Shown piece by piece: positions 8,212-16,864 of a stretch of 58,024 nucleotides of DNA. The position numbers and the translations under genes were made by a program. This DNA is from Saprospiraceae bacterium (GTDB lineage Bacteria; Bacteroidota; Bacteroidia; Chitinophagales; Saprospiraceae): NCBI GenBank assembly GCA_022841345.1, contig JALHRR010000030.1:1-58024 (forward strand). Reading direction: 5' to 3'. How positions within the stretch are numbered: the stretch's first letter is position 1; every line of letters begins with the position of its first letter. The notes under the pieces are model-generated. The model saw nothing but the letters and a program-made list of their open reading frames with translations, did not search any database and was not told where the DNA came from.

Positions 8212-9228
8212 TTATCCCATTTCTATTGCGGGCAATATCGCGCTTACCTGTTCGATCATCTCTGCACTGATATCCATATGCGTAACCATCCGGACAGTCC
8301 TGGGTCCAAACGAAGAGGCATTAATTCCTAGCTCCAGAAGTTTTTGAAGAAATGGGGCACTGGGAGATTTTAGATCAAAAATGACAATATTCGTTTTGAC
8401 GGGTCGTACAAAATCTACATAGCTGCATTTTTCAAGAACAGCGCCCAATACTTTCGCCTTTTGATTGTCTTCCTTAAGGCGGTCAATATTTTTATCCAAA
8501 GCATATATACCGGCTGCGGCTAAAAATCCAGTCTGACGCATGCCGCCACCCATGACTTTTCTGACTCTTCTGGCTTGTTTTATGAAAGCTGCATTACCCA
8601 GCAGAAGTGTTCCCGCAGGAGCCCCCAGCCCCTTAGACAGGCAGATTGAAATACTATCAAATAATTTTCCGTACTCCAAAGTAGTATCGCCTGTCTCGAC
8701 CAGTACATTAAAGAGTCTCGCTCCATCCAAATGAAGACCCAGTCCTTTTTCTCTCGCCATTTTCACTACAGGAAGCAATTCATCCATTGTGTAATAATTA
8801 CCACCTGCCCGATTGGCTGAGTTTTCAATTACAATCAATCTGGTTCTTGGAAGCCAGTCGAGATCAGGACGCACGGCTTCATCAATCTGATCCGCACTCA
8901 GAATGCCATTTTTCCCTTTCAGAAGTTGCAAAGCCACTCCGGAGTGAAAGGCATATCCACCGGTCTCATACTGATAAATATGACTGTTCTCTTCACAAAG
9001 GACTTCATCCAGTGGTTGTGTATGGACTTTGAGTGCGATCTGATTACTCATGGTTCCGGAAGGACAGAATAGAGCGGCTTCCATTCCAAACATTTCTGCA
9101 GTTTTTGCTTCGAGTGCATTGACTGTCGGGTCAGTTCTGAAGACATCATCGCCTACAGAAGCACTCATCATTGCATCCAGCATGCCGGAGCTGGGTTTAG
9201 TCACTGTATCGCTGATTAGATTGATCAT
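8212..9228 (-). CDS. ltaE: Low-specificity L-threonine aldolase
   Basis: Encodes 338 residues, the usual length. This PLP enzyme of fold type I cleaves L-threonine or L-allo-threonine to glycine and acetaldehyde. Visible hallmarks are the N-terminal SDTVTKPS segment, FCPSGTMSNQ, the PLP-binding Asp168 in LHLDGAR, and the Schiff-base lysine Lys199 in ICLSKGLGAPAG, followed by RKVMGGGMRQTG. It is divergently transcribed from the Nudix-type regulator gene, and a palindrome with a promoter for that regulator lies in the 195-base gap, so shared regulation is possible but unproven. Cytoplasmic. Confidence 0.93.
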   Translation of the reverse strand: MINLISDTVTKPSSGMLDAMMSASVGDDVFRTDPTVNALEAKTAEMFGMEAALFCPSGTMSNQIALKVHTQPLDEVLCEENSHIYQYETGGYAFHSGVALQLLKGKNGILSADQIDEAVRPDLDWLPRTRLIVIENSANRAGGNYYTMDELLPVVKMAREKGLGLHLDGARLFNVLVETGDTTLEYGKLFDSISICLSKGLGAPAGTLLLGNAAFIKQARRVRKVMGGGMRQTGFLAAAGIYALDKNIDRLKEDNQKAKVLGAVLEKCSYVDFVRPVKTNIVIFDLKSPSAPFLQKLLELGINASSFGPRTVRMVTHMDISAEMIEQVSAILPAIEMG

Positions 9229-9335
9229 ATTTAAGTATTTTGGAGACTCTTTAAGCTGGACTTAACTTCATCTTCTTCGCTGCAATGTCGCAATCCTGCT
9301 TCAATTTTCAAATTATGCTGCTTGATTTTAGGTAG

Positions 9336-9366
9336 TTTGTGTAAAATTTACATGATCATACTTTTG
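9336..9366 (+). promoter_or_regulatory. Promoter with embedded palindromic operator for the Nudix-type regulator
   Basis: TTTG (9336-9339), a spacer of exactly 19 bases, then TACTTTTG (9359-9366): a full match to the Bacteroidota promoter consensus. The spacer begins with the perfect 13-base palindrome TGTAAAATTTACA (9340-9352). A repressor bound there would block the promoter. The predicted transcript starts about 9370, roughly 54 bases before the ATG. Confidence 0.7.
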
Positions 9367-9423
9367 AGAATTTTGAATTAGCAATATTATTGTTATTATT
9401 ACACAGAATTTTAGCCAATTTAT

Positions 9424-10152
9424 ATGCAATTAGAGCAAATAAAATACCCCGGTCAGGAATCTGTACCCTTAACAGAACCCTTCTTTCACATGGCATTTTC
9501 AGTGGATTGCGTCATTTTCGGCTTTGACGGAAATGAACTGAAAATATTGCTGATCAAAAGAGGAGAAGAACCATTTGGAGGATATTGGGCATTACCCGGT
9601 AATTTGATTTATCTGAATGAAAATATCCATGATGGAGCAGCCAGAGTGTTGAGAGAGCTGACAGGATTGCAAAATGTGTATCTGGAGCAGGTAGAGACCT
9701 TTGGTACAGTAGACCGCCATCCACTTGGCAGGGTAATAACAACGGCTTATTATTCACTCGTAAAGATTGCAGATTGCACGGTATTCGCTCAGTCTCATGC
9801 AGAAGAAGTAAGTTGGTTTCCTATTTCAAAAGTCTCAGATTTGGCATTCGACCACCTCGAAATTCTGAAAGCGTGTATGCAAAAGCTGAAGAAAATTGTG
9901 AGAGGAAGACCTGTGGGATTTGAGTTGCTACCCCCAAAATTTACATTGTCAGAACTTCAGCGACTATATGAAGCCATTCTGGAATATCCAATGGACAAGC
10001 GCAATTTTAGAAAGAAAATACTTTCCATGAATATCCTCGTAGAACTTGAAGAATATCAGGAAAGAGTAGCTCACAGGCCAGCCAGACTTTATAAGTTTGA
10101 TGAACAAAAATACATGCGTTTCTTAGAAGAAGGATTCAGCTTTGCAGTCTGA
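9424..10152 (+). CDS. Nudix-domain transcriptional regulator (NrtR/AraR-like)
   Basis: Encodes 242 residues. A Nudix fold (about 25-150: DCVIFGFDGNELKILLIKRG, FGGYWALPGN) is followed by a winged-helix domain (about 160-230: LPPKFTLSELQRLYEAIL, DKRNFRKKIL), the layout of NrtR-type regulators. The Nudix box is eroded: the usual REUxEExGU reads RVLRELTGL, so one catalytic Glu is Val and another Leu; hydrolase activity is unlikely and ligand sensing likely. In Bacteroidota, relatives regulate sugar use (for example AraR) or NAD synthesis. The promoter carries a palindrome suited to autoregulation. Effector and targets unknown. Confidence 0.82.
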   Translation: MQLEQIKYPGQESVPLTEPFFHMAFSVDCVIFGFDGNELKILLIKRGEEPFGGYWALPGNLIYLNENIHDGAARVLRELTGLQNVYLEQVETFGTVDRHPLGRVITTAYYSLVKIADCTVFAQSHAEEVSWFPISKVSDLAFDHLEILKACMQKLKKIVRGRPVGFELLPPKFTLSELQRLYEAILEYPMDKRNFRKKILSMNILVELEEYQERVAHRPARLYKFDEQKYMRFLEEGFSFAV

Positions 10153-10281
10153 ATTTCTTATTTTGACAATAACCGATATTCTAAACATCTGATCAGCAAT
10201 CAGTTGTAAATTATATTTCAGTCTGCACAACCACAATGGATAGCGGCGCGTTCCTATCAGGGATATATTAGCGGTACGCTG

Positions 10282-10312
10282 ATTGTAACAGGTAAATTAT
10301 TCTCTATATTTG
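10282..10312 (+). promoter_or_regulatory. lepA promoter, apparently leaderless
   Basis: ATTG (10282-10285), a 19-base spacer, then TATATTTG (10305-10312) fit the Bacteroidota promoter pattern. The -7 element ends 4 bases before the lepA ATG (10317), so transcription would begin at or next to the start codon. Confidence 0.65.
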
Positions 10313-10316
10313 CGCC

Positions 10317-12116
10317 ATGAAAAATATTCGAAATTTTTGTGTCATTGCACACATTGATCACGGAAAAAGTACATTATCTGATCGATTACTACAGATTACC
10401 AAGACTATTTCTGATCGCGACATGCAGCATCAGGCACTCGATGATATGGACCTTGAAAGAGAGCGCGGAATCACAATTAAGAGCCACGCAGTTCAGATGT
10501 ATTATGAGAGAGCTGATGGTCAAAGATATACATTCAATCTTATAGATACTCCGGGACACGTTGACTTCTCTTATGAAGTATCCCGCTCCATTGCTGCTTG
10601 TGAAGGTGCATTACTTTTGGTAGACGCCACTCAGGGTATTCAGGCACAAACCATTTCTAATCTATATCTGGCTATCGAGAATGATCTTGAAATTATTCCA
10701 ATTCTGAATAAAGTGGACATGGATAATGCCATGATAGAGGATGTTTCTGAGCAGATCATAGAATTGATTGGCTGCAAACCAGAAGATATTATAAAGGCTT
10801 CGGGCAAAACCGGCGAAGGTGTAGACCTCATAATGGAAGCCATCGTTGAGCGCATTCCTTCACCTAAGGGTGATCCTGCAGCACCGCTTCAGGCATTGAT
10901 TTTTGACTCTGTGTTTAATTCTTTCAGAGGTGTAATTGCCTATTTCAGAATTTTGAATGGAGCCATGAAACAGGGCGAAAAGGTGCGCTTCTTTAACACA
11001 GGAAAAGAGTACGAAGCCAATGAGATCGGCATTTTGCAAATGGTTCAGATTCCTAAAAAGGAATTATTTGCCGGTGATGTAGGATACATTATTACAGGAA
11101 TTAAAGAATCCAAGGAAATCAAAGTGGGTGATACCATCACTACCGTGGCAAATCCTTGCTCAGCTGCCATTCAGGGTTTTGAAGATGTCAAGCCGATGGT
11201 ATTCGCAGGAATATATCCAATTGACAATGATGATTTTGAAGACTTAAGAGATGCACTTGAAAAGTTGCAGCTGAATGACGCTTCACTGGTATTTGAGCCT
11301 GAATCATCGGCAGCTCTGGGTTTTGGTTTTCGTTGTGGATTTCTTGGGATGCTTCATCTTGAGATTATTCAGGAGCGACTTACGCGGGAATTTGATCAGG
11401 ATGTAATTACCACTGTGCCTAACGTATCCTACAGAGCAAAAATGAGAAAAGCAGATTCTAAAGAGTTTGTTGTAAATACTCCAAATGACCTGCCTGATCA
11501 AAACTTTCTGGAATACTGTAAAGAGCCATATATTTCTGCTCAAATCATTACAAAGCCGGAATTCATAGGAGCTATTATCACACTATGTCTTGACAAAAGA
11601 GGAATTCTTATCAAGCAGGTGTATCTGACACAAGGCAGAGTGGAGATGACATTTGAATTACCGCTAGCCGAGATTGTCTTTGATTTTTATGACAGACTTA
11701 AGTCTATCTCCAGGGGTTATGCTTCCTTCGATTATCAGCCTATTGATTATCGGGATACAGATCTGGTTTGTCTGGAATTGAAGTTGAATGCTGAGCCTGT
11801 TGATGCACTATCTGCCTTGGTTCACAGGACAAAAGCCGAAGCATTCGGCCGTAAAATCTGTAAGAAACTTAAAGATTTGCTTCCCCGTCAACAATTCGTT
11901 ATCGCTATTCAGGCTGCAATTGGTGCCAAAGTTATAGCCAGAGAGACTATTTCCGCTATGAGAAAAGATGTTACAGCGAAATGTTATGGCGGTGATATCT
12001 CCAGAAAGCGGAAACTTCTTGAAAAGCAAAAGGCAGGAAAGAAGAAAATGAGGCAAATAGGAAATGTAGAAGTTCCACAAAAGGCATTCCTTGAAGTATT
12101 GAAATTAAATGACTAA
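10317..12116 (+). CDS. lepA: Elongation factor 4 (LepA), ribosome-associated GTPase
   Basis: Encodes 599 residues, full length for the family. The start [19 protein letters not shown] contains the P-loop; G2/G3 follow ([16 protein letters not shown]), G4 is NKVDM. Domain II, the [15 protein letters not shown] segment of domain III, and the LepA-specific C-terminal domain ([14 protein letters not shown]-like, then the Lys-rich [19 protein letters not shown]) are all present. EF4 binds the ribosome and acts on stalled or back-translocated complexes and subunit biogenesis. The promoter sits right against the start codon. It is followed by a lipoprotein gene 102 bases downstream. Confidence 0.97.
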   Translation: MKNIRNFCVIAHIDHGKSTLSDRLLQITKTISDRDMQHQALDDMDLERERGITIKSHAVQMYYERADGQRYTFNLIDTPGHVDFSYEVSRSIAACEGALLLVDATQGIQAQTISNLYLAIENDLEIIPILNKVDMDNAMIEDVSEQIIELIGCKPEDIIKASGKTGEGVDLIMEAIVERIPSPKGDPAAPLQALIFDSVFNSFRGVIAYFRILNGAMKQGEKVRFFNTGKEYEANEIGILQMVQIPKKELFAGDVGYIITGIKESKEIKVGDTITTVANPCSAAIQGFEDVKPMVFAGIYPIDNDDFEDLRDALEKLQLNDASLVFEPESSAALGFGFRCGFLGMLHLEIIQERLTREFDQDVITTVPNVSYRAKMRKADSKEFVVNTPNDLPDQNFLEYCKEPYISAQIITKPEFIGAIITLCLDKRGILIKQVYLTQGRVEMTFELPLAEIVFDFYDRLKSISRGYASFDYQPIDYRDTDLVCLELKLNAEPVDALSALVHRTKAEAFGRKICKKLKDLLPRQQFVIAIQAAIGAKVIARETISAMRKDVTAKCYGGDISRKRKLLEKQKAGKKKMRQIGNVEVPQKAFLEVLKLND

Positions 12117-12218
12117 TCAGGTTAATTTCAATTTTCTTATTTTGTCAAAAATATAAATTTCAAATTCAGCTGATTTATTTAGACCAGCGCATCGTATTTT
12201 ATTAATCAAATATAATTC

Positions 12219-13103
12219 ATGAAGTATCTTCCACTTGCCCTCTTGATTTTCTTGCTATCCTGCGGAAATAATGTAAAATTGGAATTGAATCCTCAAATGG
12301 ATTCGCCCTACTCATATGAGTTGAGCAGTGATGCAGTTAGAACTGTCGGAGAAGAAGAGGAGTCTGTTCAGAATGTACTGAAGTTCAATGTAGTGTTTTC
12401 ATCGGATAGTGCCGATAAGTATATTTCAGCAATTACATTTACAGAAATGAGCATGCTTACTGAAGGTGAAGAGGAAGTATTTGGAGGATTCGGTGACCTT
12501 CTGAAAGACTCATTGTTGAATAATCCCATCAAATACTATGTTACTAAACAAGGTGGAATTAAGTACCCATATGATAATTCTGTCACTTACATGGAAAAAG
12601 TGAATGCTTTGAGTCTCATAGAGGATGAAGGCGAATATGAAACGAAAATGGTGGCCCTGATGACTGATGAGATCCGAAATGGATTGTTTACTGAGTGGAT
12701 CGATTATTTGCCCGTCAAAGCTACGAGCGGAAATACCTGGAAAACTTTACATCAAATGTCATTCATGAATATCCTGAAAAAAGAGCAGGAATATGAATGG
12801 AAAATAATATCATCTGATGATCAATGGGTGGATGTGCAGGGGACCAGCATTATAGAAACCCTTGATGGGGAAGTTGAGATAGGCATGGGAGTCAATTTGT
12901 TTATTGAATTCAAAGGAAAGATTAGCTCCAATTATGATTTGAAACTGGAAAAATCCACGGGATTAATCCAGGAAGGTAAATTGACAGTTAGCACTGATGG
13001 CACTTTTACCAGAACTGCAAAAGGAACGCCAATAGCTGATCAGATGGAACCTGAGGTGGAGTCTTTAAAAGGGAGCTCTACCACCCTTATCAAGAGATTG
13101 TAA
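12219..13103 (+). CDS. Lipoprotein of unknown function (DUF6263-like)
   Basis: Encodes 294 residues. The N-terminus MKYLPLALLIFLLSCGNN is a lipoprotein signal with the lipidated Cys at 15. The mature start KLELNPQMDSPYSYELSS and the later beta-rich pattern resemble the DUF6263 family, in which an early motif of the kind leLnl..G..Yky is typical; this assignment is from memory and moderate. The protein is acidic (EEEES, EGEEEV). It lies between lepA and the carboxylase gene on the same strand. Likely an outer- or inner-membrane-anchored periplasmic protein. Confidence 0.7.
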   Translation: MKYLPLALLIFLLSCGNNVKLELNPQMDSPYSYELSSDAVRTVGEEEESVQNVLKFNVVFSSDSADKYISAITFTEMSMLTEGEEEVFGGFGDLLKDSLLNNPIKYYVTKQGGIKYPYDNSVTYMEKVNALSLIEDEGEYETKMVALMTDEIRNGLFTEWIDYLPVKATSGNTWKTLHQMSFMNILKKEQEYEWKIISSDDQWVDVQGTSIIETLDGEVEIGMGVNLFIEFKGKISSNYDLKLEKSTGLIQEGKLTVSTDGTFTRTAKGTPIADQMEPEVESLKGSSTTLIKRL

Positions 13104-13146
13104 ACCAAGGCTTGATGCCGTCCGATTTATAAATTAAAAGTGAGTT

Positions 13147-14796
13147 ATGCCGGAGAACAAGAACATTGGAGTTGACCTGACATTCAACCGAAACGAGGAT
13201 GCAATGAAGTTGACCATTGTTAAAATGAAACGCCGGTTGTCTGAAATTTCTTTGGGTGGCGGGAAGAAGAAAATGGAAAAGATGAGAGCAGAGGGCAGGT
13301 TGACTGCCAGAGAGCGGATTGACTTTCTTCTTGATCCCGGGACAAACAGATTCGAATTGGGAGCCTTTGCCGCTCTTGGTATGTATGAAGAACATGGGGG
13401 TTGTCCGGCAGCCGGAGTGATTGTGGTGATTGGTTATGTAAAAGGCAGACAATGTATTGTTGTCGCAAATGATCCTACCGTGAAAGCAGGTGCCTGGTTT
13501 CCTGCCACCGGGAAGAAGAATCTCCGCGCTCAGGAGATTGCCATGGAAAACAGGTTGCCCATCATTTATCTAGTGGACAGTGCTGGTGTATATCTTCCTA
13601 TGCAGGATGAAATTTTCCCTGACAAAGAACATTTTGGGCGAATATTCAGAAATAATGCGCGCTTATCCAGTATGGGAATCCCACAGATTGCTGCAATCAT
13701 GGGCAGCTGTGTTGCCGGAGGAGCCTATCTGCCCATCATGTCTGATGAAGCATTGATTGTTGATAAAAGTGGTTCCATTTTCCTCGCCGGTCCTTATTTA
13801 GTCAAAGCTGCCATCGGAGAAGATGTAGATAAAGAAACTCTCGGTGGTGCGAGCACTCAGTCTGAAATTTCAGGAGTAACGGATTACAAAATGCCGGATG
13901 ACAAAACCTGTTTGAATACCATCAGGGATTTAGTTGATAAATTCGGAAGGATGGAAACAGCGGGATTCGACAGGATTCCGGCCAAAGATCCTGCCCGTCC
14001 GATCGAAGATATATATGGAATTTTTCCTGAAGAAGGTGCACGACCATATAAGTCTTTGGAATTATTGGAGTGTTTAGTAGATGAGGGTAGTATTACTCAG
14101 TACAAACAAGGATATGGTAAGACCATTATCTGCGCTTATGCACGTATAGATGGTTGGGCTGTCGGGATAGTAGTTAACAATCGGGAAGTGGTCAAAACCG
14201 CTAAAGGTGAAATGCAATTCGGTGGTGTTATATATTCAGATTCTGCTGATAAAGCCGCCCGGTTTATTATGATCTGTAATCAGAAAAAAATTCCTCTGGT
14301 TTTCCTTCACGATGTGACAGGATTCATGGTGGGAAGCAGATCCGAACACGGAGGAATCATCAAAGATGGGGCCAAAATGGTCAACGCAGTTGCCAATTCT
14401 ACTGTTCCAAAATTCACTGTGGTAATGGGTAACTCGTATGGGGCCGGCAATTACGCCATGTGTGGAAAAGCTTATGATCCCAGATTGATAGTTGCCTGGC
14501 CAACAGCAAAAATTGCTGTAATGGGTGGCTCTCAGGCAGCGCAGGTGCTTTTGCAAATACAAGTTGCCAGCATGAAATCCAAAGGACAAACTCCCGACCC
14601 CATCCAGGAAAAGGAAATGTACAATGAGATAAAGCAAAGGTATGAGGATCAGACCTCGCCATATTACGCAGCGTCCAGACTTTGGGTCGATGCAATTATA
14701 GATCCTGTTGAAACCAGACAGGTGATTTCTTTAGGCATTGAAGCTGCCAATCATGCGCCTGTTGAGCGCTTTAATCCGGGTGTTATACAAGTATGA
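13147..14796 (+). CDS. Acyl-CoA carboxylase, carboxyltransferase (beta) subunit
   Basis: Encodes 549 residues. It has the two crotonase-like carboxyltransferase halves: N-terminal with LTARERIDFLLDPG, EHGGCPAAGVIVV, YLVDSAGVYLPMQ and IMGSCVAGGAYLPIMSDEA; C-terminal with VFLHDVTGFMVG and VVMGNSYGAGNYAM, the oxyanion-hole loops. The protein transfers carboxyl from carboxybiotin to an acyl-CoA; sequence resembles the Bacteroidota methylcrotonyl/propionyl-CoA carboxylase group. The exact acyl-CoA cannot be fixed, and no biotin-carboxylase subunit is in the window. An alternative start is Met20 (13204). It overlaps the next gene by 4 bases (ATGA). Confidence 0.9.
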   Translation: MPENKNIGVDLTFNRNEDAMKLTIVKMKRRLSEISLGGGKKKMEKMRAEGRLTARERIDFLLDPGTNRFELGAFAALGMYEEHGGCPAAGVIVVIGYVKGRQCIVVANDPTVKAGAWFPATGKKNLRAQEIAMENRLPIIYLVDSAGVYLPMQDEIFPDKEHFGRIFRNNARLSSMGIPQIAAIMGSCVAGGAYLPIMSDEALIVDKSGSIFLAGPYLVKAAIGEDVDKETLGGASTQSEISGVTDYKMPDDKTCLNTIRDLVDKFGRMETAGFDRIPAKDPARPIEDIYGIFPEEGARPYKSLELLECLVDEGSITQYKQGYGKTIICAYARIDGWAVGIVVNNREVVKTAKGEMQFGGVIYSDSADKAARFIMICNQKKIPLVFLHDVTGFMVGSRSEHGGIIKDGAKMVNAVANSTVPKFTVVMGNSYGAGNYAMCGKAYDPRLIVAWPTAKIAVMGGSQAAQVLLQIQVASMKSKGQTPDPIQEKEMYNEIKQRYEDQTSPYYAASRLWVDAIIDPVETRQVISLGIEAANHAPVERFNPGVIQV

Positions 14797-15974
14797 GTGA
14801 GCCTAAAGATGAAAATACTAAAATGCAGTTTTTTGCTAAATGTTACCAGGGTCTTGAAGACGCCCTGCATGATGAATTGGTGGCTCTGGGAGCAACAGAT
14901 CTGAAAGTTGTTCCCCGTGGCATACAATTTTCAGGTGATTTGAAATTGCTTTATACGGTCAATTATTGCTCAAGACTTGCCCTGCGATTTTTGAAAAAGA
15001 TAGTAGATTTCAAGGCAAAAAGTGAGCAGGAAATTTATGATGCGACTTATGATTTGGTACGCTGGCATGAGTTGTTTACTGATGAAAACACATTTGCAAT
15101 AGATGTGGTCATGCATTCATCTCTTTTCAAACATTCCAAATTTTTAGCTTATAAGACGAAGGATGCCATTGTTGATCAGTTTAAACTGAGTGGCAGAAAG
15201 CGCCCGTCCGTTGATACTGAAAATCCTGATTATCAGATACATTTGCATATTTATGAAGATGTTTGTTCCCTGTATCTGGATGCATCAGGAGAGAGTTTGC
15301 ACATGCGCGGATACAGAAAGCATCAGGGATTAGCTCCTTTGAGTGAAGTATTGGCAGCGGGAATGCTGGCTGTCAGCGACTGGACACCTGAAAAACCCTT
15401 GATAGATCCTATGTGTGGATCCGGAACGATACTTTTGGAAGCAGCTATGGTTTCCATGAAAGTACCGGCTCAATATTTTAGAAAATCTTTTGGATTTATG
15501 AATTGGCTGGATTTTGAACCGATATTGTGGGAAGAAGTCCGTTCGCATTATTCCGATATGAAACTGAAAGCTCCCATAGCCCCTATACGAGGATATGACA
15601 GGGATATCATCACGATGCGCAAATGCCGCGAGAACCTGATTGCAGCAAGACTTTACGGAGATATTCAAATAGATCAAAAAAACTTTCACGACCTGATTGC
15701 TCCGGAAGAACAGACTGTATTGATGTTCAATCCACCATACAATGAGAGAATTACAATCAGAGATGCCAACCTGTTCTATGAAAAAATCGGATCTACTCTC
15801 AAACACAAATGGCAGGGACATGAAGCATGGATCATTGCTGCAGATACTCCTGCCACGAAATCTATAGGGCTGAAGCCGTCCAAAAAAATACCTCTCATGA
15901 ATGGCCCGATTGTCTGCAAATTCCTAAAATATGAAATGTATGCCGGCAGTAAGAAGATTCAGGATATTGAGTAG
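14793..15974 (+). CDS. THUMP-domain class I SAM-dependent RNA methyltransferase (RlmL/Trm-like)
   Basis: Encodes 393 residues. An N-terminal THUMP RNA-binding region (about 10-165) is followed by a Rossmann methyltransferase domain with the SAM loop DPMCGSGTILLEAA (about 205-218) and the N-methyltransferase catalytic motif NPPYNERI (about 312-319). Proteins of this type methylate guanine in 23S rRNA (RlmL N-half, m2G2445) or tRNA; which target applies here is not visible. The start overlaps the stop of the carboxylase gene (ATGA), suggesting translational coupling, and its own 3' end overlaps a small secreted-protein gene by 35 bases. Confidence 0.88.
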   Translation: MSEPKDENTKMQFFAKCYQGLEDALHDELVALGATDLKVVPRGIQFSGDLKLLYTVNYCSRLALRFLKKIVDFKAKSEQEIYDATYDLVRWHELFTDENTFAIDVVMHSSLFKHSKFLAYKTKDAIVDQFKLSGRKRPSVDTENPDYQIHLHIYEDVCSLYLDASGESLHMRGYRKHQGLAPLSEVLAAGMLAVSDWTPEKPLIDPMCGSGTILLEAAMVSMKVPAQYFRKSFGFMNWLDFEPILWEEVRSHYSDMKLKAPIAPIRGYDRDIITMRKCRENLIAARLYGDIQIDQKNFHDLIAPEEQTVLMFNPPYNERITIRDANLFYEKIGSTLKHKWQGHEAWIIAADTPATKSIGLKPSKKIPLMNGPIVCKFLKYEMYAGSKKIQDIE

Positions 15975-16284
15975 CATTGTATTGCTCTTCGCCGGTACCA
16001 CACTGTCTGCTCAGACAGCAGGCGCAGGAATTTCAGTATCAAGATGGCCCCTTCAGATAAATTCACTCCCTATTTTTTTCAACAAAAAACATGATGAAAA
16101 GAAGGATCGCCTTATACTTAAAGCACCCAATTTGATACTTCCCGACAATATGGCTACGGCTTTTTTTTGCAGAATGGAAATGAAGGCTGAAAAGGCCGGT
16201 CAAATTCCATTTTTATTCCGCCTTGGCTCTGTCGATCATGTCGAAAGAATGGAAGGAAAACGGAAGGATATGTTTATAAGGTGA
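15940..16284 (+). CDS. Small conserved-looking secreted protein overlapping the methyltransferase
   Basis: Encodes 114 residues from the ATG at 15940, chosen because a clear signal peptide follows (MPAVRRFRILSSIVLLFAGT, cleavage near LSAQ); an ATG three codons earlier is possible. The C-terminal half has the pattern ATAFFCRMEMKAEK then PFLFRLGSVDHVERMEGK, which I recall from small exported proteins next to rRNA methyltransferase genes in other Bacteroidota; this is memory, not a search. It overlaps the upstream gene by 35 bases in another frame, which argues for co-expression. No known domain. The signal peptide in an overlapping frame makes a chance ORF unlikely. Confidence 0.7.
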   Translation: MPAVRRFRILSSIVLLFAGTTLSAQTAGAGISVSRWPLQINSLPIFFNKKHDEKKDRLILKAPNLILPDNMATAFFCRMEMKAEKAGQIPFLFRLGSVDHVERMEGKRKDMFIR

Positions 16285-16303
16285 ATTCAATTAAGCTCTC
16301 CAT

Positions 16304-16594
16304 GGATTTCAGGTTTCTCCCCAAAGCTTTGGGGATCAGTAGTTTCAGATTTTAGTCCCCGCGACAAGGAATGTTGCCATTCGATGAAGATAACACAGCG
16401 GGGCCTAATTTCAGTTTTCAGCTTTCAGTCCCCAAAGCTTTGGGGATCAGATTTGGAACAGCCATTAGACGCCGAGTTATTATAAATAGTTATGCAAAAT
16501 GTTTAAATTTTGATTGTTTACAAAGCATTGATAATCAGCATTCTGCAAAAGTGTTATATAGGAGATTTGGAACAGCCAAATCAGCAGCCGATAT
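16304..16594. repeat. Composite dispersed repeat, copy 2 (full)
   Basis: It has the same order of parts as copy 1: TTTCAG words, hairpin CCCCGC (16357-16362) / GCGGGG (16398-16403), then GATTTGGAACAGCC twice (from 16450 and from 16563, period 113) flanking the core. Two perfect palindromes CCCCAAAGCTTTGGGG (16319-16334 and 16430-16445), absent from copy 1, are added on both sides of the hairpin. Core conservation with copy 1 is high at TTCTGCAAAAGTGTTATATA. Confidence 0.8.
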
Positions 16595-16747
16595 AAAATT
16601 TGATTTTGAGCAAGAAAAAGGGAAATATTATTCATCATAAAATATTGAAATCCAATATTTTACAAAACCGTCAATGGGAAGATTTGGGGCATCTTATTTA
16701 GCTGTGTTTTTCCAACAAAACCGATTGTCCCAGTTTCCAACTGGGAT

Positions 16748-16860
16748 CCGATATTTTTATGAATTTTTAATTCATTACAAGCTGAATTAACAAGCATTGA
16801 TAAGTGATTTTAATATCGGATAAGAATTATTTAATCAATACCGATATTAGTGTATCTTTG
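16748..16860 (+). promoter_or_regulatory. Candidate operator words and -7 element of the Fic gene
   Basis: CCGATATT occurs at 16748-16755, inverted at 16812-16819, and again at 16841-16848. The last copy abuts TATCTTTG (16853-16860), a match to the -7 consensus TAnnTTTG, which ends 4 bases before the ATG. The -33 element is not clear. The arrangement suggests a regulator-bound promoter and a nearly leaderless transcript. Confidence 0.4.
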
Positions 16861-16864
16861 TGGT

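Larger units (their letters stand above)
16285..16864. other. 580-base gene-free spacer before the Fic gene
   Basis: It contains the second full copy of the composite repeat (16304-16594), two perfect 16-base palindromes inside it, an AT-rich stretch with a small inverted repeat (about 16640-16663), and three CCGATATT words just before the Fic gene. A frame at 16371-16640 runs through the repeat but is not shared with copy 1 and was rejected. Confidence 0.7.

Noticed and set aside
16371-16640. 89-codon plus-strand frame through repeat copy 2
   Set aside because: It runs through the dispersed repeat, has no counterpart in copy 1, and shows no signal peptide or domain.
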